Shown one piece after another: positions 16,296 to 23,851 of a DNA stretch of 43,347 nucleotides. Numbering within the stretch: the first letter of the stretch is position 1; each line of letters starts with the position of its first letter. Below the pieces are notes generated by a model that worked only from the letters and a program-made list of their open reading frames with translations, had not been told where the DNA came from and ran no database searches. Origin of the DNA: Brevinema andersonii (GTDB taxonomy: Bacteria; Spirochaetota; DYKD01). Location of the stretch: assembly GCA_020722765.1 (NCBI GenBank), contig DYKD01000021.1, positions 1-43,347 of the forward strand, written 5' to 3'. Both the position numbers and the translations under genes were made by a program.

Positions 16296-18659
16296 ATGCA
16301 TTATAGAAACATTTTCCTTATTTCGATTTTGTTGTTTTTTTTAGCCCCTTTAACTCATATTTTTACTGCTAATTACAATGGATTAAAGATCAGTAAAATC
16401 AGTTTTGAAGGGAACCAGACTGCCCGAAAGGAACTTCTCCGCTCTTTGGTATCTGTTCAAGTGGGCGATTCCTACAATGATACCAGTATAAGCGAATCTG
16501 TCACTTCCATTTTTGAACTTGGTTATTTTTCAGAAATCAAGGTGGATGTTGTCAAGGAAAAAGAGGATTCTGTCGCTATCACTTTTCTTTGTAAGGAATT
16601 GCCTGTCATCAAGAAGATCAAGTATGAAGGAAATAAGAAAATCCAGTCTTCCACTTTTGATGAAGAAGTCATCAAGATAGTGCCTGAGTCACCTCAAGAG
16701 AGCAGAATTTATTCGCTTCCTAAAATTAATGAGATCAAGGGAATCATAAGAGCCAAGTATATTGAAGATGGCTATCTCGAAACGACTATCGATGTCCGTG
16801 AAGACAGGAATGAAAAAGATAATACTGTGGATGTCACATTTATCATTGATGAAGGTGCTAAAACCATTGTCCGAAAAATCAAGATAACTGGTAATGCGGT
16901 TTTTACGGAAAAAAAACTTTTGAGCCGTATAGAGACTAAGGCAAAAGACATTATTCATGGTGGTGTTTTTGATGAAATGAAATATGCCATGGATAAGGAA
17001 AAGATCATTGAGTATTATAAGAATAACGGATATATCAAAGCTGCCATTATTGAAGATACGGTCATCACCAACGTCTTGGAAAAGAAAAAAGGGAAAACTG
17101 TAAAGGAAAGCAAGGAACTTGATATCTATATCAAAGTGTTCGAAGGGATCCAGTATAGCTTTGCTGGTTATACTGTCAATGGGTATACGATATTTCCAGA
17201 GAAAACGGTCTGGAGTGCTCTCAAACATAAGAAGGGAAGTATTTTCAATTCCTTGGATTATCAGAAAGACATGATGACTCTCCAACAGCTTTATGCTGGT
17301 AGAGGTTATATATTCGCACAGGTCATTCCGGATGAAAAGATTGACAATGTCGCACGTACGATTTCCTTTGATATACTTATCTATGAAGGTGAAATCGCAC
17401 ATGTTGAAAATATTATTGTCAGAGGAAATACAAAAACCAAGGAATATGTCATACGCAGGGAACTGAGCATTTCCGAAGGTGATATTTTTGATGCTGATAA
17501 GATCAGGAGAAGCCAGGAGAAAATCTATAATCTTGGTTTTTTTAAGGATGTTAAACTGGATGTCCGTCCAGGAAGTGCGGAAGGTCTCATGAACCTTGTC
17601 ATTGATGTCGAAGAACAGCAGACGGGTATGATTACCTTAGGTGCGACTTATAGTGTGGAAAGCAGGTTTGGTGGATATGAGGAGATTTCCGAGAATAATT
17701 TCCTTGGTCGTGGATTTAGGATAAATGAAAAGATCGAGTTCCAGCAGGCTCGGGAAAATTATACTGTAGGCTTTTCTACCCCTTGGGTTTTAGGAACACC
17801 CACATCTTTCAGCTTTAATATCTATTATAGGAATATTACAAGTTCATTGACAAATAACAGTCTTGATAATACTAATATTTCATGGAAAGAACGGCAGTTC
17901 GGTTCATCTATAGGATTAGGAAGAAGAATTTCTGATTATGTGAAGACAGGTGGATCATACGAGTTTCTCCGATATTCTTATGACAGAATCGGAAAAGACG
18001 TGACCAATACTGAAATCAAACCAGGTGCGTATTATAAGAACACTTTCCTGCTCTATTTTGAGTTTGACAGCAGGGACAATATCTTTAATCCTTCCAAAGG
18101 CAGATATTTTAGGCAGACTGCGCTTACATCTTTTGGGCTTAATGGGAATAATGACACATACAACAAATATACGACTGAAGCAGGTCTCTATTTTCCGACT
18201 TTTTGGAAATTGGTCCTGATTTTTCATGGTTATTTCGGTACCATCCAACCTTCATTCATTTATCCCGATGCTGATCTGTCCAAAGTCAAGCTTGAGGATC
18301 AGTTCACTCTCGGATCGCCTGAGACAGTCCGTGGTTATCAGTATGATAAGCCTTGGTCCTATCGTGGTTTCTCCCAAATCTATTTTAATGTGGAATACCG
18401 TTTCCCCATTGTTGAACAACTACTTTGGGGTTTAGTTTATATGGATACTGGAAATCAGTGGGATTCCCCAAATGGCTTCGATTTGCAAATGCAGGGCTAT
18501 GCTTATTCATTAGGTCTGGGTTTCCGTGTTCAAATTCCTATGCTCCCTCTCAGGTTTTATCTCTCTTATCCTTTCAGCAGGGATGATGACAAGGGATGGC
18601 ATTTTAAAGACTCAATCCTGAAGCCAGTATTTGAATTCTCTGTCGGTGGACTTTTCTGA
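16296..18659 (+). CDS. bamA: Outer membrane protein assembly factor BamA
   Basis: 787 residues: signal peptide (LFFLAPLTHIFTA), then five POTRA domains (about 27-435) and a C-terminal 16-strand barrel (about 440-787). POTRA repeats show as ISKISFEGNQTARKELL, IKKIKYEGNKKIQ, VRKIKITGNAVFTEKKL and VENIIVRGNTKTKEYVIRRE. The barrel contains FNPSKGRYFRQ and the VRGYQY lid-loop motif, and ends in Phe (FEFSVGGLF), the usual beta-signal. BamA folds and inserts barrel proteins into the outer membrane. The SD AGGA lies five bases upstream of the start. Gene order tamB-bamA-skp is that of Treponema and Borrelia. A 93-bp AT-rich gap precedes it, without a terminator that I can see. Confidence 0.95.
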   Translation: MHYRNIFLISILLFFLAPLTHIFTANYNGLKISKISFEGNQTARKELLRSLVSVQVGDSYNDTSISESVTSIFELGYFSEIKVDVVKEKEDSVAITFLCKELPVIKKIKYEGNKKIQSSTFDEEVIKIVPESPQESRIYSLPKINEIKGIIRAKYIEDGYLETTIDVREDRNEKDNTVDVTFIIDEGAKTIVRKIKITGNAVFTEKKLLSRIETKAKDIIHGGVFDEMKYAMDKEKIIEYYKNNGYIKAAIIEDTVITNVLEKKKGKTVKESKELDIYIKVFEGIQYSFAGYTVNGYTIFPEKTVWSALKHKKGSIFNSLDYQKDMMTLQQLYAGRGYIFAQVIPDEKIDNVARTISFDILIYEGEIAHVENIIVRGNTKTKEYVIRRELSISEGDIFDADKIRRSQEKIYNLGFFKDVKLDVRPGSAEGLMNLVIDVEEQQTGMITLGATYSVESRFGGYEEISENNFLGRGFRINEKIEFQQARENYTVGFSTPWVLGTPTSFSFNIYYRNITSSLTNNSLDNTNISWKERQFGSSIGLGRRISDYVKTGGSYEFLRYSYDRIGKDVTNTEIKPGAYYKNTFLLYFEFDSRDNIFNPSKGRYFRQTALTSFGLNGNNDTYNKYTTEAGLYFPTFWKLVLIFHGYFGTIQPSFIYPDADLSKVKLEDQFTLGSPETVRGYQYDKPWSYRGFSQIYFNVEYRFPIVEQLLWGLVYMDTGNQWDSPNGFDLQMQGYAYSLGLGFRVQIPMLPLRFYLSYPFSRDDDKGWHFKDSILKPVFEFSVGGLF

Positions 18660-18676
18660 TTATACGGAGGTTTTCG

Positions 18677-19237
18677 ATGAAAAAAATTATTTTTGTATCG
18701 CTATTGTCTTTCCTTCTCTTGGTCACAGGCAGCTTTGCTCAGTCTTCCAAGAAAAAGACTGCGGAAAAGCTTGTAAAAGTCGGGTGTGTTGATTTTCCTC
18801 GTGTCTTTGATGCCATCCCTCAAAAAGAGGAAATTGAGAAAAAACTTTCTTCCATGCAGGCTGAATTTGAAAAAAAACGTCTTGAAAAAGAGAAGGAACT
18901 GGAATCGCTTATCAGTGATTATTCAAACAACAAAGGGAACAGAAGCCAGTTGGCTGAAATGAATATACGTATTGCTACAGTTCGAATCGAGCTTCATAAC
19001 CTTATCCAGGATTCTAACGAGAAACTCGCAGCTCAGGAAGATCTCCTGTTGCAACCCGTATTAAAGAATATCAAGAATATTGTCCGTGATAAGAGTATCC
19101 AGTATGGTTTCAGCATGATTGTGGACAAGTCAACGTATGTCATTTATGTGGATAAGGGACTGGATATCACTGATGATGTCATTGAAGAGATCAAGAAACA
19201 GGAAAAAGAAAAAGAGAAAGATGAAAAACGCCAATAA
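18677..19237 (+). CDS. OmpH/Skp-like periplasmic chaperone
   Basis: 186 residues with a signal peptide (MKKIIFVSLLSFLLLVTGSFA), a short beta segment (LVKVGCVDFPRVFDAIP) and a long Lys/Glu-rich coiled coil (about 55-125), then a small returning beta part and a charged tail. This is the OmpH/Skp plan; Skp trimers hold unfolded outer-membrane proteins between the Sec channel and BamA. Length is near the family norm (160-190). It follows bamA by 17 bp with SD GGAGG and overlaps lpxD by 17 bp, so all three are probably in one transcript. Sequence identity in this family is low, so the call rests on architecture and gene order. Confidence 0.88.
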   Translation: MKKIIFVSLLSFLLLVTGSFAQSSKKKTAEKLVKVGCVDFPRVFDAIPQKEEIEKKLSSMQAEFEKKRLEKEKELESLISDYSNNKGNRSQLAEMNIRIATVRIELHNLIQDSNEKLAAQEDLLLQPVLKNIKNIVRDKSIQYGFSMIVDKSTYVIYVDKGLDITDDVIEEIKKQEKEKEKDEKRQ

Positions 19238-20249
19238 TAAGACAATCACATCATCTAAACTTGCTAAATTAGTCAAAGGAGAACTTCGCGCTTCTCCTGA
19301 CCTGCTCATTTCTGGTGTGGCAGAACCGGATCATTGCTCTTCAGGTGATGTTATCCTCATAAAGAAAAATCCTGCTTTGTTTGTTGAAGCCATGAAAAAA
19401 GCGACCTTGGTGATTTTTCCTCCAAACGTCGAAGTCCCACCCTCAGTCCCTGCTATCATAACGGAAAATCCTGACAAGGCTTTTATTGCAGTCCTCTCCT
19501 TTTTTGATCCTTATGATGAAACTCCTTCAACACATCATGGCATTCATCCTTCTGCTGTCATTGGTAAGGAAGTCACGATGGCTGCTGGTGTGCAGATGGG
19601 AGAAAATTCAGTTGTTGGTGATCATTCATATATTCATTCAAATGTTGTCATTGGGAAAAATGTATCAATAGGGAAAAACGCTGTCATTCATCCAGGTGTT
19701 GTCATTTATGACAACACCATTATCGGTGATGATGTTCTTATCAAGGCGAACACGGTCATTGGTGGAAAAGGATTCGGATACATACAAGCAGACGGAATCC
19801 ATCATACTGTTCCCCAGATTGGCAGGGTTCGGATCGGGAATCATGTTGATATCGGGGCCTGTTGCTGTATTGATCGGGCAACACTGGGTGAGACTCTTGT
19901 GGAAGATTGGGTAAAAATCGATAACCTTTGTCAGATCGCACATAATGTCGTTCTAAAACGTGCTGCCATTATCATTTCTCAGGTTGGTATTTCTGGAAGC
20001 AGTTCTGTTGGTGAAAATTCAATACTGGCAGGTCAGGTCGGTCTTGCGGATCATGTCCACGTCGGGAAAAATGTCCTCGTTGGCGCTCAGTCTGGTGTCA
20101 ACAAGAGCATCCCTGATGGTGAAGCCTGGTTCGGTTATCCAGCACGGCCTATGATGCGTGCAAAACGGATAGAAGCTGTCATCAGCAAGTTGCCGGAACT
20201 TTACAAGGATATTGATAAAATCATTTCAGGAGTCAAGAATAATGAGTGA
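19221..20249 (+). CDS. lpxD: UDP-3-O-acylglucosamine N-acyltransferase LpxD
   Basis: 342 residues, the normal LpxD length, from ATG 19221. An earlier in-frame ATG at 19119 would run ~100 bp into skp and add a basic peptide with no homology, so it is rejected. There is an N-terminal uridine-binding domain, then hexapeptide repeats (about 105-310) such as HPSAVIGKEVTMAAGVQMG. The catalytic His lies in DNLCQIAHNV, and KGFGYIQADGIHHTVPQIG is a family block. LpxD adds the second acyl chain in lipid A synthesis, using acyl-ACP, in the cytosol. It overlaps skp by 17 bp and fabZ by 8 bp. With lpxA two genes on, it shows the organism makes lipid A. Confidence 0.95.
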   Translation: MKNANNKTITSSKLAKLVKGELRASPDLLISGVAEPDHCSSGDVILIKKNPALFVEAMKKATLVIFPPNVEVPPSVPAIITENPDKAFIAVLSFFDPYDETPSTHHGIHPSAVIGKEVTMAAGVQMGENSVVGDHSYIHSNVVIGKNVSIGKNAVIHPGVVIYDNTIIGDDVLIKANTVIGGKGFGYIQADGIHHTVPQIGRVRIGNHVDIGACCCIDRATLGETLVEDWVKIDNLCQIAHNVVLKRAAIIISQVGISGSSSVGENSILAGQVGLADHVHVGKNVLVGAQSGVNKSIPDGEAWFGYPARPMMRAKRIEAVISKLPELYKDIDKIISGVKNNE

Positions 20250-20709
20250 ACAGAAAGAACAGGTCATTTTGGATTCTGTGGCCATCCAGAAAATTCTGCC
20301 ACATCGCTATCCATTCCATTTGGTAGACAAGGTCATTGAACTCGATCCGGGAAAAAGGATTGTCGGTATCAAGAATGTGACTATGAACGAACCTCAGTTC
20401 CAAGGTCATTTCCCAGGTGCTCCCATCATGCCAGGTGTCTTGATGATAGAGGCTCTTGCCCAGGCTTCCGGTATTCTTATGATGAAAGATATGCCTGATG
20501 TTGAAAATAAGCTTACGGTTTTTATGAGCATAGATAATTGTAAATTCAGGAATATGGCTGTTCCTGGTGATGTCCTTCGTCTTGAAGTGGATGTTGTAAG
20601 GGCTGGTAAGATGTTCTCAAAATTCCAAGGGAAAGTCGTCAAATCAGATGGCACTCTCTGTGCTGAAGCTGAGTTGATGGCTGGATTATTGGATAAATCT
20701 AAGGCATAA
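20242..20709 (+). CDS. fabZ: 3-hydroxyacyl-ACP dehydratase FabZ
   Basis: 155 residues, a single hotdog domain. IQKILPHRYPFHLVDKV is the FabZ N-terminal signature, the active-site His is in GHFPGAPIMPGVLMIEAL, and the catalytic Glu follows in MIEALAQ. FabZ removes water from 3-hydroxyacyl-ACP in fatty acid elongation and competes with LpxA and LpxD for that substrate, which explains its place between them. ATG 20242 is chosen because AGGAG lies nine bases upstream and because an upstream in-frame ATG would add ten residues absent from the family. It overlaps lpxD by 8 bp and precedes lpxA by 3 bp. Confidence 0.96.
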   Translation: MSEQKEQVILDSVAIQKILPHRYPFHLVDKVIELDPGKRIVGIKNVTMNEPQFQGHFPGAPIMPGVLMIEALAQASGILMMKDMPDVENKLTVFMSIDNCKFRNMAVPGDVLRLEVDVVRAGKMFSKFQGKVVKSDGTLCAEAELMAGLLDKSKA

Positions 20710-20712
20710 TTT

Positions 20713-21507
20713 ATGGATACTTTTTTTCCAGGTAAATTTACTGATGTCCATCCTGATGCTCAGATTGCAGAAGATGTTGTTATTGGTTCGTTCTGTTATA
20801 TTGGACCGAATGTCAAAATTGGAAAAGGTACAAAAATCGGTTCCAGTGTTATCATTGATGGATATGTTACTATTGGAGAAAATAACCAGATATATCATCA
20901 TACTGTGATTGGCAGCCCCCCGCAGGACCTATCTTATAAACTCGGTGACAGGACATACCTGAAGATTGGTGATAATAACATCATTCATGAATATGTGACC
21001 ATTTCACCTGGGACAAAACCTGAATCTGAGACTGTCATTGGAAACAACTGCATGATCATGATTGGTGCACATGTCGCCCACAATGTCAGGTTGGCCAACA
21101 ATGTCATTATTGTCAATTATACGGCTCTTGGTGGTTATACGGAAATAGGGGAGAGCGCTTTTGTGTCTGGTTTTGTCGCAATCCATCAGTTCTGTCGTAT
21201 TGGCAGGAATGCCATGATTGCCTCGTTGAGCAAAGTGGCTCAGGATGTACCACCATTCATGACTGGACAGGATATTCCTGTCTCCATCTATGGATTGAAT
21301 ACTGTGGGCATGGTTCGTGCGGGCTTGGGTCCTGAAACCCGTTCTCTTATCAAGAAAGCTTATAAGGTCATTTATCACGACAAGTATAATTTTTCAGACG
21401 CTGTCAAGGTCATTGAGGATACTCAAGAATTGATAGCATGTCCTGAAGTACGTGAGCTTGTCGATTTTATAAAAAATGCGAAGAGAGGTATCTGTAAACA
21501 TCATTAA
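20713..21507 (+). CDS. lpxA: UDP-N-acetylglucosamine acyltransferase LpxA
   Basis: 264 residues, family norm ~262. Hexapeptide repeats form the left-handed helix (for example VVIGSFCYIGPNVKIGKGT), with the catalytic His at residue 123 in GAHVAHNV and the acyl-ruler region after it. A helical C-terminal domain closes the trimer. The block HHTVIGSPPQDLSYKLGD is typical. LpxA makes the first committed lipid A intermediate by moving a 3-hydroxyacyl chain to UDP-GlcNAc. TAAGGCA lies upstream as SD. No lpxB, lpxC or lpxK is in the window, so the later steps are coded elsewhere. It overlaps the L,D-transpeptidase gene by 32 bp. Confidence 0.96.
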   Translation: MDTFFPGKFTDVHPDAQIAEDVVIGSFCYIGPNVKIGKGTKIGSSVIIDGYVTIGENNQIYHHTVIGSPPQDLSYKLGDRTYLKIGDNNIIHEYVTISPGTKPESETVIGNNCMIMIGAHVAHNVRLANNVIIVNYTALGGYTEIGESAFVSGFVAIHQFCRIGRNAMIASLSKVAQDVPPFMTGQDIPVSIYGLNTVGMVRAGLGPETRSLIKKAYKVIYHDKYNFSDAVKVIEDTQELIACPEVRELVDFIKNAKRGICKHH

Positions 21508-22174
21508 GACAGTTTTATCCATCCTTCTTGCGTTCCTCTCTGTCTGTAATGCTGCGGAAAATGAGATTCAATGGGATGCAGTGAAGGATTTTTTCAAGTC
21601 CCATACATCAGAACACCTTGTTTATATTGATAAGTCTTCTTTCAGGGTTTTTGTTGTTTCCAGGGAAAGGGATATTCTTTTTGAAGCTCCTGTTTCCATT
21701 GGTCAGAATCCTGACCTGTTGCCAAAGATTCATCAAGGGGATAAGAGAACTCCTGAAGGTTTATACAAGGTGACTGAAGTAATGCGTCGGGATATGCCAG
21801 AAGATAGTAATGCTTATAAGAAGTTGAAAAGGATGAATTCTGTTTTTTTCAGCAAAGCCGAAGGTTATCATAAGTGGGGAAAGCCCCAGCAGGATCTTGG
21901 AACAAATTCTTTCGGATTTGGATTTTTCAGGTTGAATTATCCGAATGCCAATGACAAACGCAGGTATATTGATGCTTTGAATAAAGGATTGATTCCAAAG
22001 GCATCAGATGGACAATACAGGAGTTTTGGCTCTGGAATAGGGATTCATGGCACTAATGATCCTGACTCTTTAGGTCATCCTGCATCTACCGGATGTATCC
22101 GTGTTCAAAATGAGGAATTGGTGATTTTGGCTGATTATTTAGTCTTAGGTCAGTTTGTTCTGATTGCACCTTGA
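21476..22174 (+). CDS. L,D-transpeptidase-type (YkuD) protein
   Basis: 232 residues with an N-terminal signal sequence (about 9-26, IKTVLSILLAFLSVCNA) and a YkuD catalytic domain. The active-site block reads GIGIHGTNDPDSLGHPASTG followed by CIRV, with the catalytic Cys at residue 207 and the paired His in IHGT. These enzymes join meso-diaminopimelate residues in peptidoglycan or attach lipoproteins to it, in the periplasm; related members also act as amidases. Which reaction occurs here is open. The only credible start is ATG 21476, inside lpxA, with a weak SD; the overlap suggests coupling to lpxA translation. ruvX begins 7 bp after its stop. Confidence 0.88.
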   Translation: MRREVSVNIIKTVLSILLAFLSVCNAAENEIQWDAVKDFFKSHTSEHLVYIDKSSFRVFVVSRERDILFEAPVSIGQNPDLLPKIHQGDKRTPEGLYKVTEVMRRDMPEDSNAYKKLKRMNSVFFSKAEGYHKWGKPQQDLGTNSFGFGFFRLNYPNANDKRRYIDALNKGLIPKASDGQYRSFGSGIGIHGTNDPDSLGHPASTGCIRVQNEELVILADYLVLGQFVLIAP

Positions 22175-22181
22175 GGAACAA

Positions 22182-22592
22182 ATGAGGATTTTAGGCCTGG
22201 ATATCGGAGACCGTCGTATTGGTGTTGCCATGAGCCCTGAATCACCTAAGCTGGCAGTTCCATATACCACTGTAGAATATTCGGATGAAGATGAAGGATT
22301 AAGACAGCTGGTTGACCTTTTTAGGAAAGAAGGAGTCAAGGATGTCGTATATGGTTTGCCTGTTGCTCCTGATGGTGGCTCTGGAGAGCAAGCCAAGAAG
22401 GTCGAAGCCTTTATTGTAAGATTGTCCAAGATGACCTCTGTCAACCTGATTCCAAGGAACGAGAGGTTTACAACACATGCTGCCAAGCAAAGCATGGTGG
22501 GTGTTGTGAGGAAAAAAAAGAATAAGAAAAAGCTGGTCGATAGGCTGGCTGCTGTAATAATACTCCAGGGTTACCTGGATTCAATTCCTTAA
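22182..22592 (+). CDS. ruvX: Putative Holliday junction resolvase YqgF/RuvX
   Basis: 136 residues with the RNase H-like fold of YqgF: MRILGLDIGDRRIGVAMS carries the first catalytic Asp, GLPVAPDGG the central loop, PRNERFTTHAAK the third block and LVDRLAAVIILQGYLD the last Asp. Members resolve Holliday junctions or trim the 5' end of pre-16S rRNA. The start at 22182 is chosen because GAGGAA lies just upstream and because it aligns with family N-termini; an in-frame ATG at 22164 lies within the previous gene. Its place between a wall enzyme and the sec genes is likely just operon packing. Confidence 0.92.
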   Translation: MRILGLDIGDRRIGVAMSPESPKLAVPYTTVEYSDEDEGLRQLVDLFRKEGVKDVVYGLPVAPDGGSGEQAKKVEAFIVRLSKMTSVNLIPRNERFTTHAAKQSMVGVVRKKKNKKKLVDRLAAVIILQGYLDSIP

Positions 22593-22603
22593 GGAGGTTT
22601 TGT

Positions 22604-22990
22604 ATGAATATTTTCAAAAGTTTCGTAGCGGGTCTTGTTGTAGCAGGAGGCTCCCTGTTTGCGGAAGCTCCCGCAGCCACTGCTCCTACAGCGGGTAGTG
22701 CGGCTTCATCTGGTATGATGAACCTTGTTCTCCCACTTATCCTTATTTTTGCAATCTGGTATTTTCTTCTTATCATGCCACAGCAAAAGAAAGAAAAAAA
22801 ACGCCAGGCTATGCTTAACCAGATCAAGAGAGGCGATAAAGTCGTCACTATTGGCGGTATCTATGGGATTGTTGAAGGAATCAAGGATGATGTGGTCACA
22901 TTGAAACTGGGTTCCAATAATGTGGAATTCATCCGCTCTGCCATTTCCCGTGTCGTTACGGGTAATGAAAAAACTGATAAAGCAGGCTGA
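22604..22990 (+). CDS. yajC: Sec translocon accessory subunit YajC
   Basis: 128 residues. The core is one membrane helix (about 39-58, LVLPLILIFAIWYFLLIMP) followed at once by the signature PQQKKEKKRQAMLNQIKRGD and a small beta domain (VVTIGGIYGIVEGI). YajC is the small partner of SecD-SecF in the SecYEG holo-translocon. Unusually the helix is preceded by a second hydrophobic stretch ending in LFAEAPAATAP, an Ala/Pro-rich segment that may be a cleavable signal or an extra helix. AAGGAGG precedes the ATG. The sec genes run yajC, TPR protein, secD, secF. Confidence 0.93.
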   Translation: MNIFKSFVAGLVVAGGSLFAEAPAATAPTAGSAASSGMMNLVLPLILIFAIWYFLLIMPQQKKEKKRQAMLNQIKRGDKVVTIGGIYGIVEGIKDDVVTLKLGSNNVEFIRSAISRVVTGNEKTDKAG

Positions 22991-22993
22991 TCC

Positions 22994-23839
22994 CTGAAAC
23001 AGATAACTCTCCTTGTCCTGTTCTGTTCAAGTATCTTGTTCGCTGATGGTGAAGAGTTCTTTCAAAATGCGATGAACTATCTTTCCACTGGTAATTATTT
23101 CTCAGCAATGCAGGAACTTGAACGTGCAGTAGAGGAGAGTCCGGATAATCTCGATTTTAAGTCTTATCTGGCTTATCTTTATCATTTACGAGGAGATATT
23201 CAAAAAGCAGAACAGCTGTGCAAAGTAATTCTGGAGTCTGATGAAGAATCCATTGGAGCTATCCTTATTTTGGCTGACATCACATATAAAAAGAGTGATT
23301 TAGCTGCTTCGTTGGACCTGTATCGCCGTGCTGTTGTTCTGAAACCTGATATCAAGACCGCTTATATCAGACTCTATGAATTATTGAAATATGAGGATAA
23401 GGACCTAGCCAATAGTTATTATCTCCGTTCTTTTGAACTTGAAAAAACGGATTTGAAGGATTATCTTCCTTTATCTGACAGATTGGCTCAAAATCCTGCC
23501 CTTAAGCCTCAGGATCAGCTTGATGTCCCTCGTGAAGTCCAGTTCCAGGGGCAAGGTCAGTCTGGTACTGACAATATTGTTCAGTTCTTCCTTTCTCCTT
23601 CTTCTGGAGAATCGAATGCTGATAATATTGTCGAGACAAATGTGATCCTTCAGACAAGTGTAAAAAGCCCCTTCAAGATGGGATTGCGGCTTTTTCGTAA
23701 GTTTGAAGGGAATTTTTTGTTTGCTAAAATTATTGAGACGGTTCTGATTCTTTTTATTGGAATGCTCATTACCCTGGTGCAGGGTTCCCGTATAAAGAAA
23801 CAGTCTAATATTGTTTATACAAGTTATAGGAAAAAATAA
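22994..23839 (+). CDS. Membrane-anchored TPR protein between yajC and secD, probably with a CTG start
   Basis: Read from CTG 22994 the protein has 281 residues. The first in-frame standard start, TTG 23036, would give 267 residues and cut off a signal peptide. From CTG, residues 1-17 read KQITLLVLFCSSILFA after the initiator, a good signal peptide. AAAGCAGG (22979-22986), one mismatch from the ideal SD, lies seven bases before it; the TTG has no SD. The mature part has about four TPR units (residues ~20-140), a Ser/Gln-rich linker, and one C-terminal membrane helix (FAKIIETVLILFIGMLITLV) with a basic tail. It would lie outside the inner membrane, anchored at its C-terminus. The family is unknown; a helper of SecDF is inference from its place. 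Confidence 0.72.
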   Translation: MKQITLLVLFCSSILFADGEEFFQNAMNYLSTGNYFSAMQELERAVEESPDNLDFKSYLAYLYHLRGDIQKAEQLCKVILESDEESIGAILILADITYKKSDLAASLDLYRRAVVLKPDIKTAYIRLYELLKYEDKDLANSYYLRSFELEKTDLKDYLPLSDRLAQNPALKPQDQLDVPREVQFQGQGQSGTDNIVQFFLSPSSGESNADNIVETNVILQTSVKSPFKMGLRLFRKFEGNFLFAKIIETVLILFIGMLITLVQGSRIKKQSNIVYTSYRKK

Positions 23840-23851
23840 AGGAGGATCCTT

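Noticed and set aside
19119-19220. Longer LpxD starting within skp
   Set aside because: The extra residues are a basic shadow of the skp tail and not part of the LpxD family.
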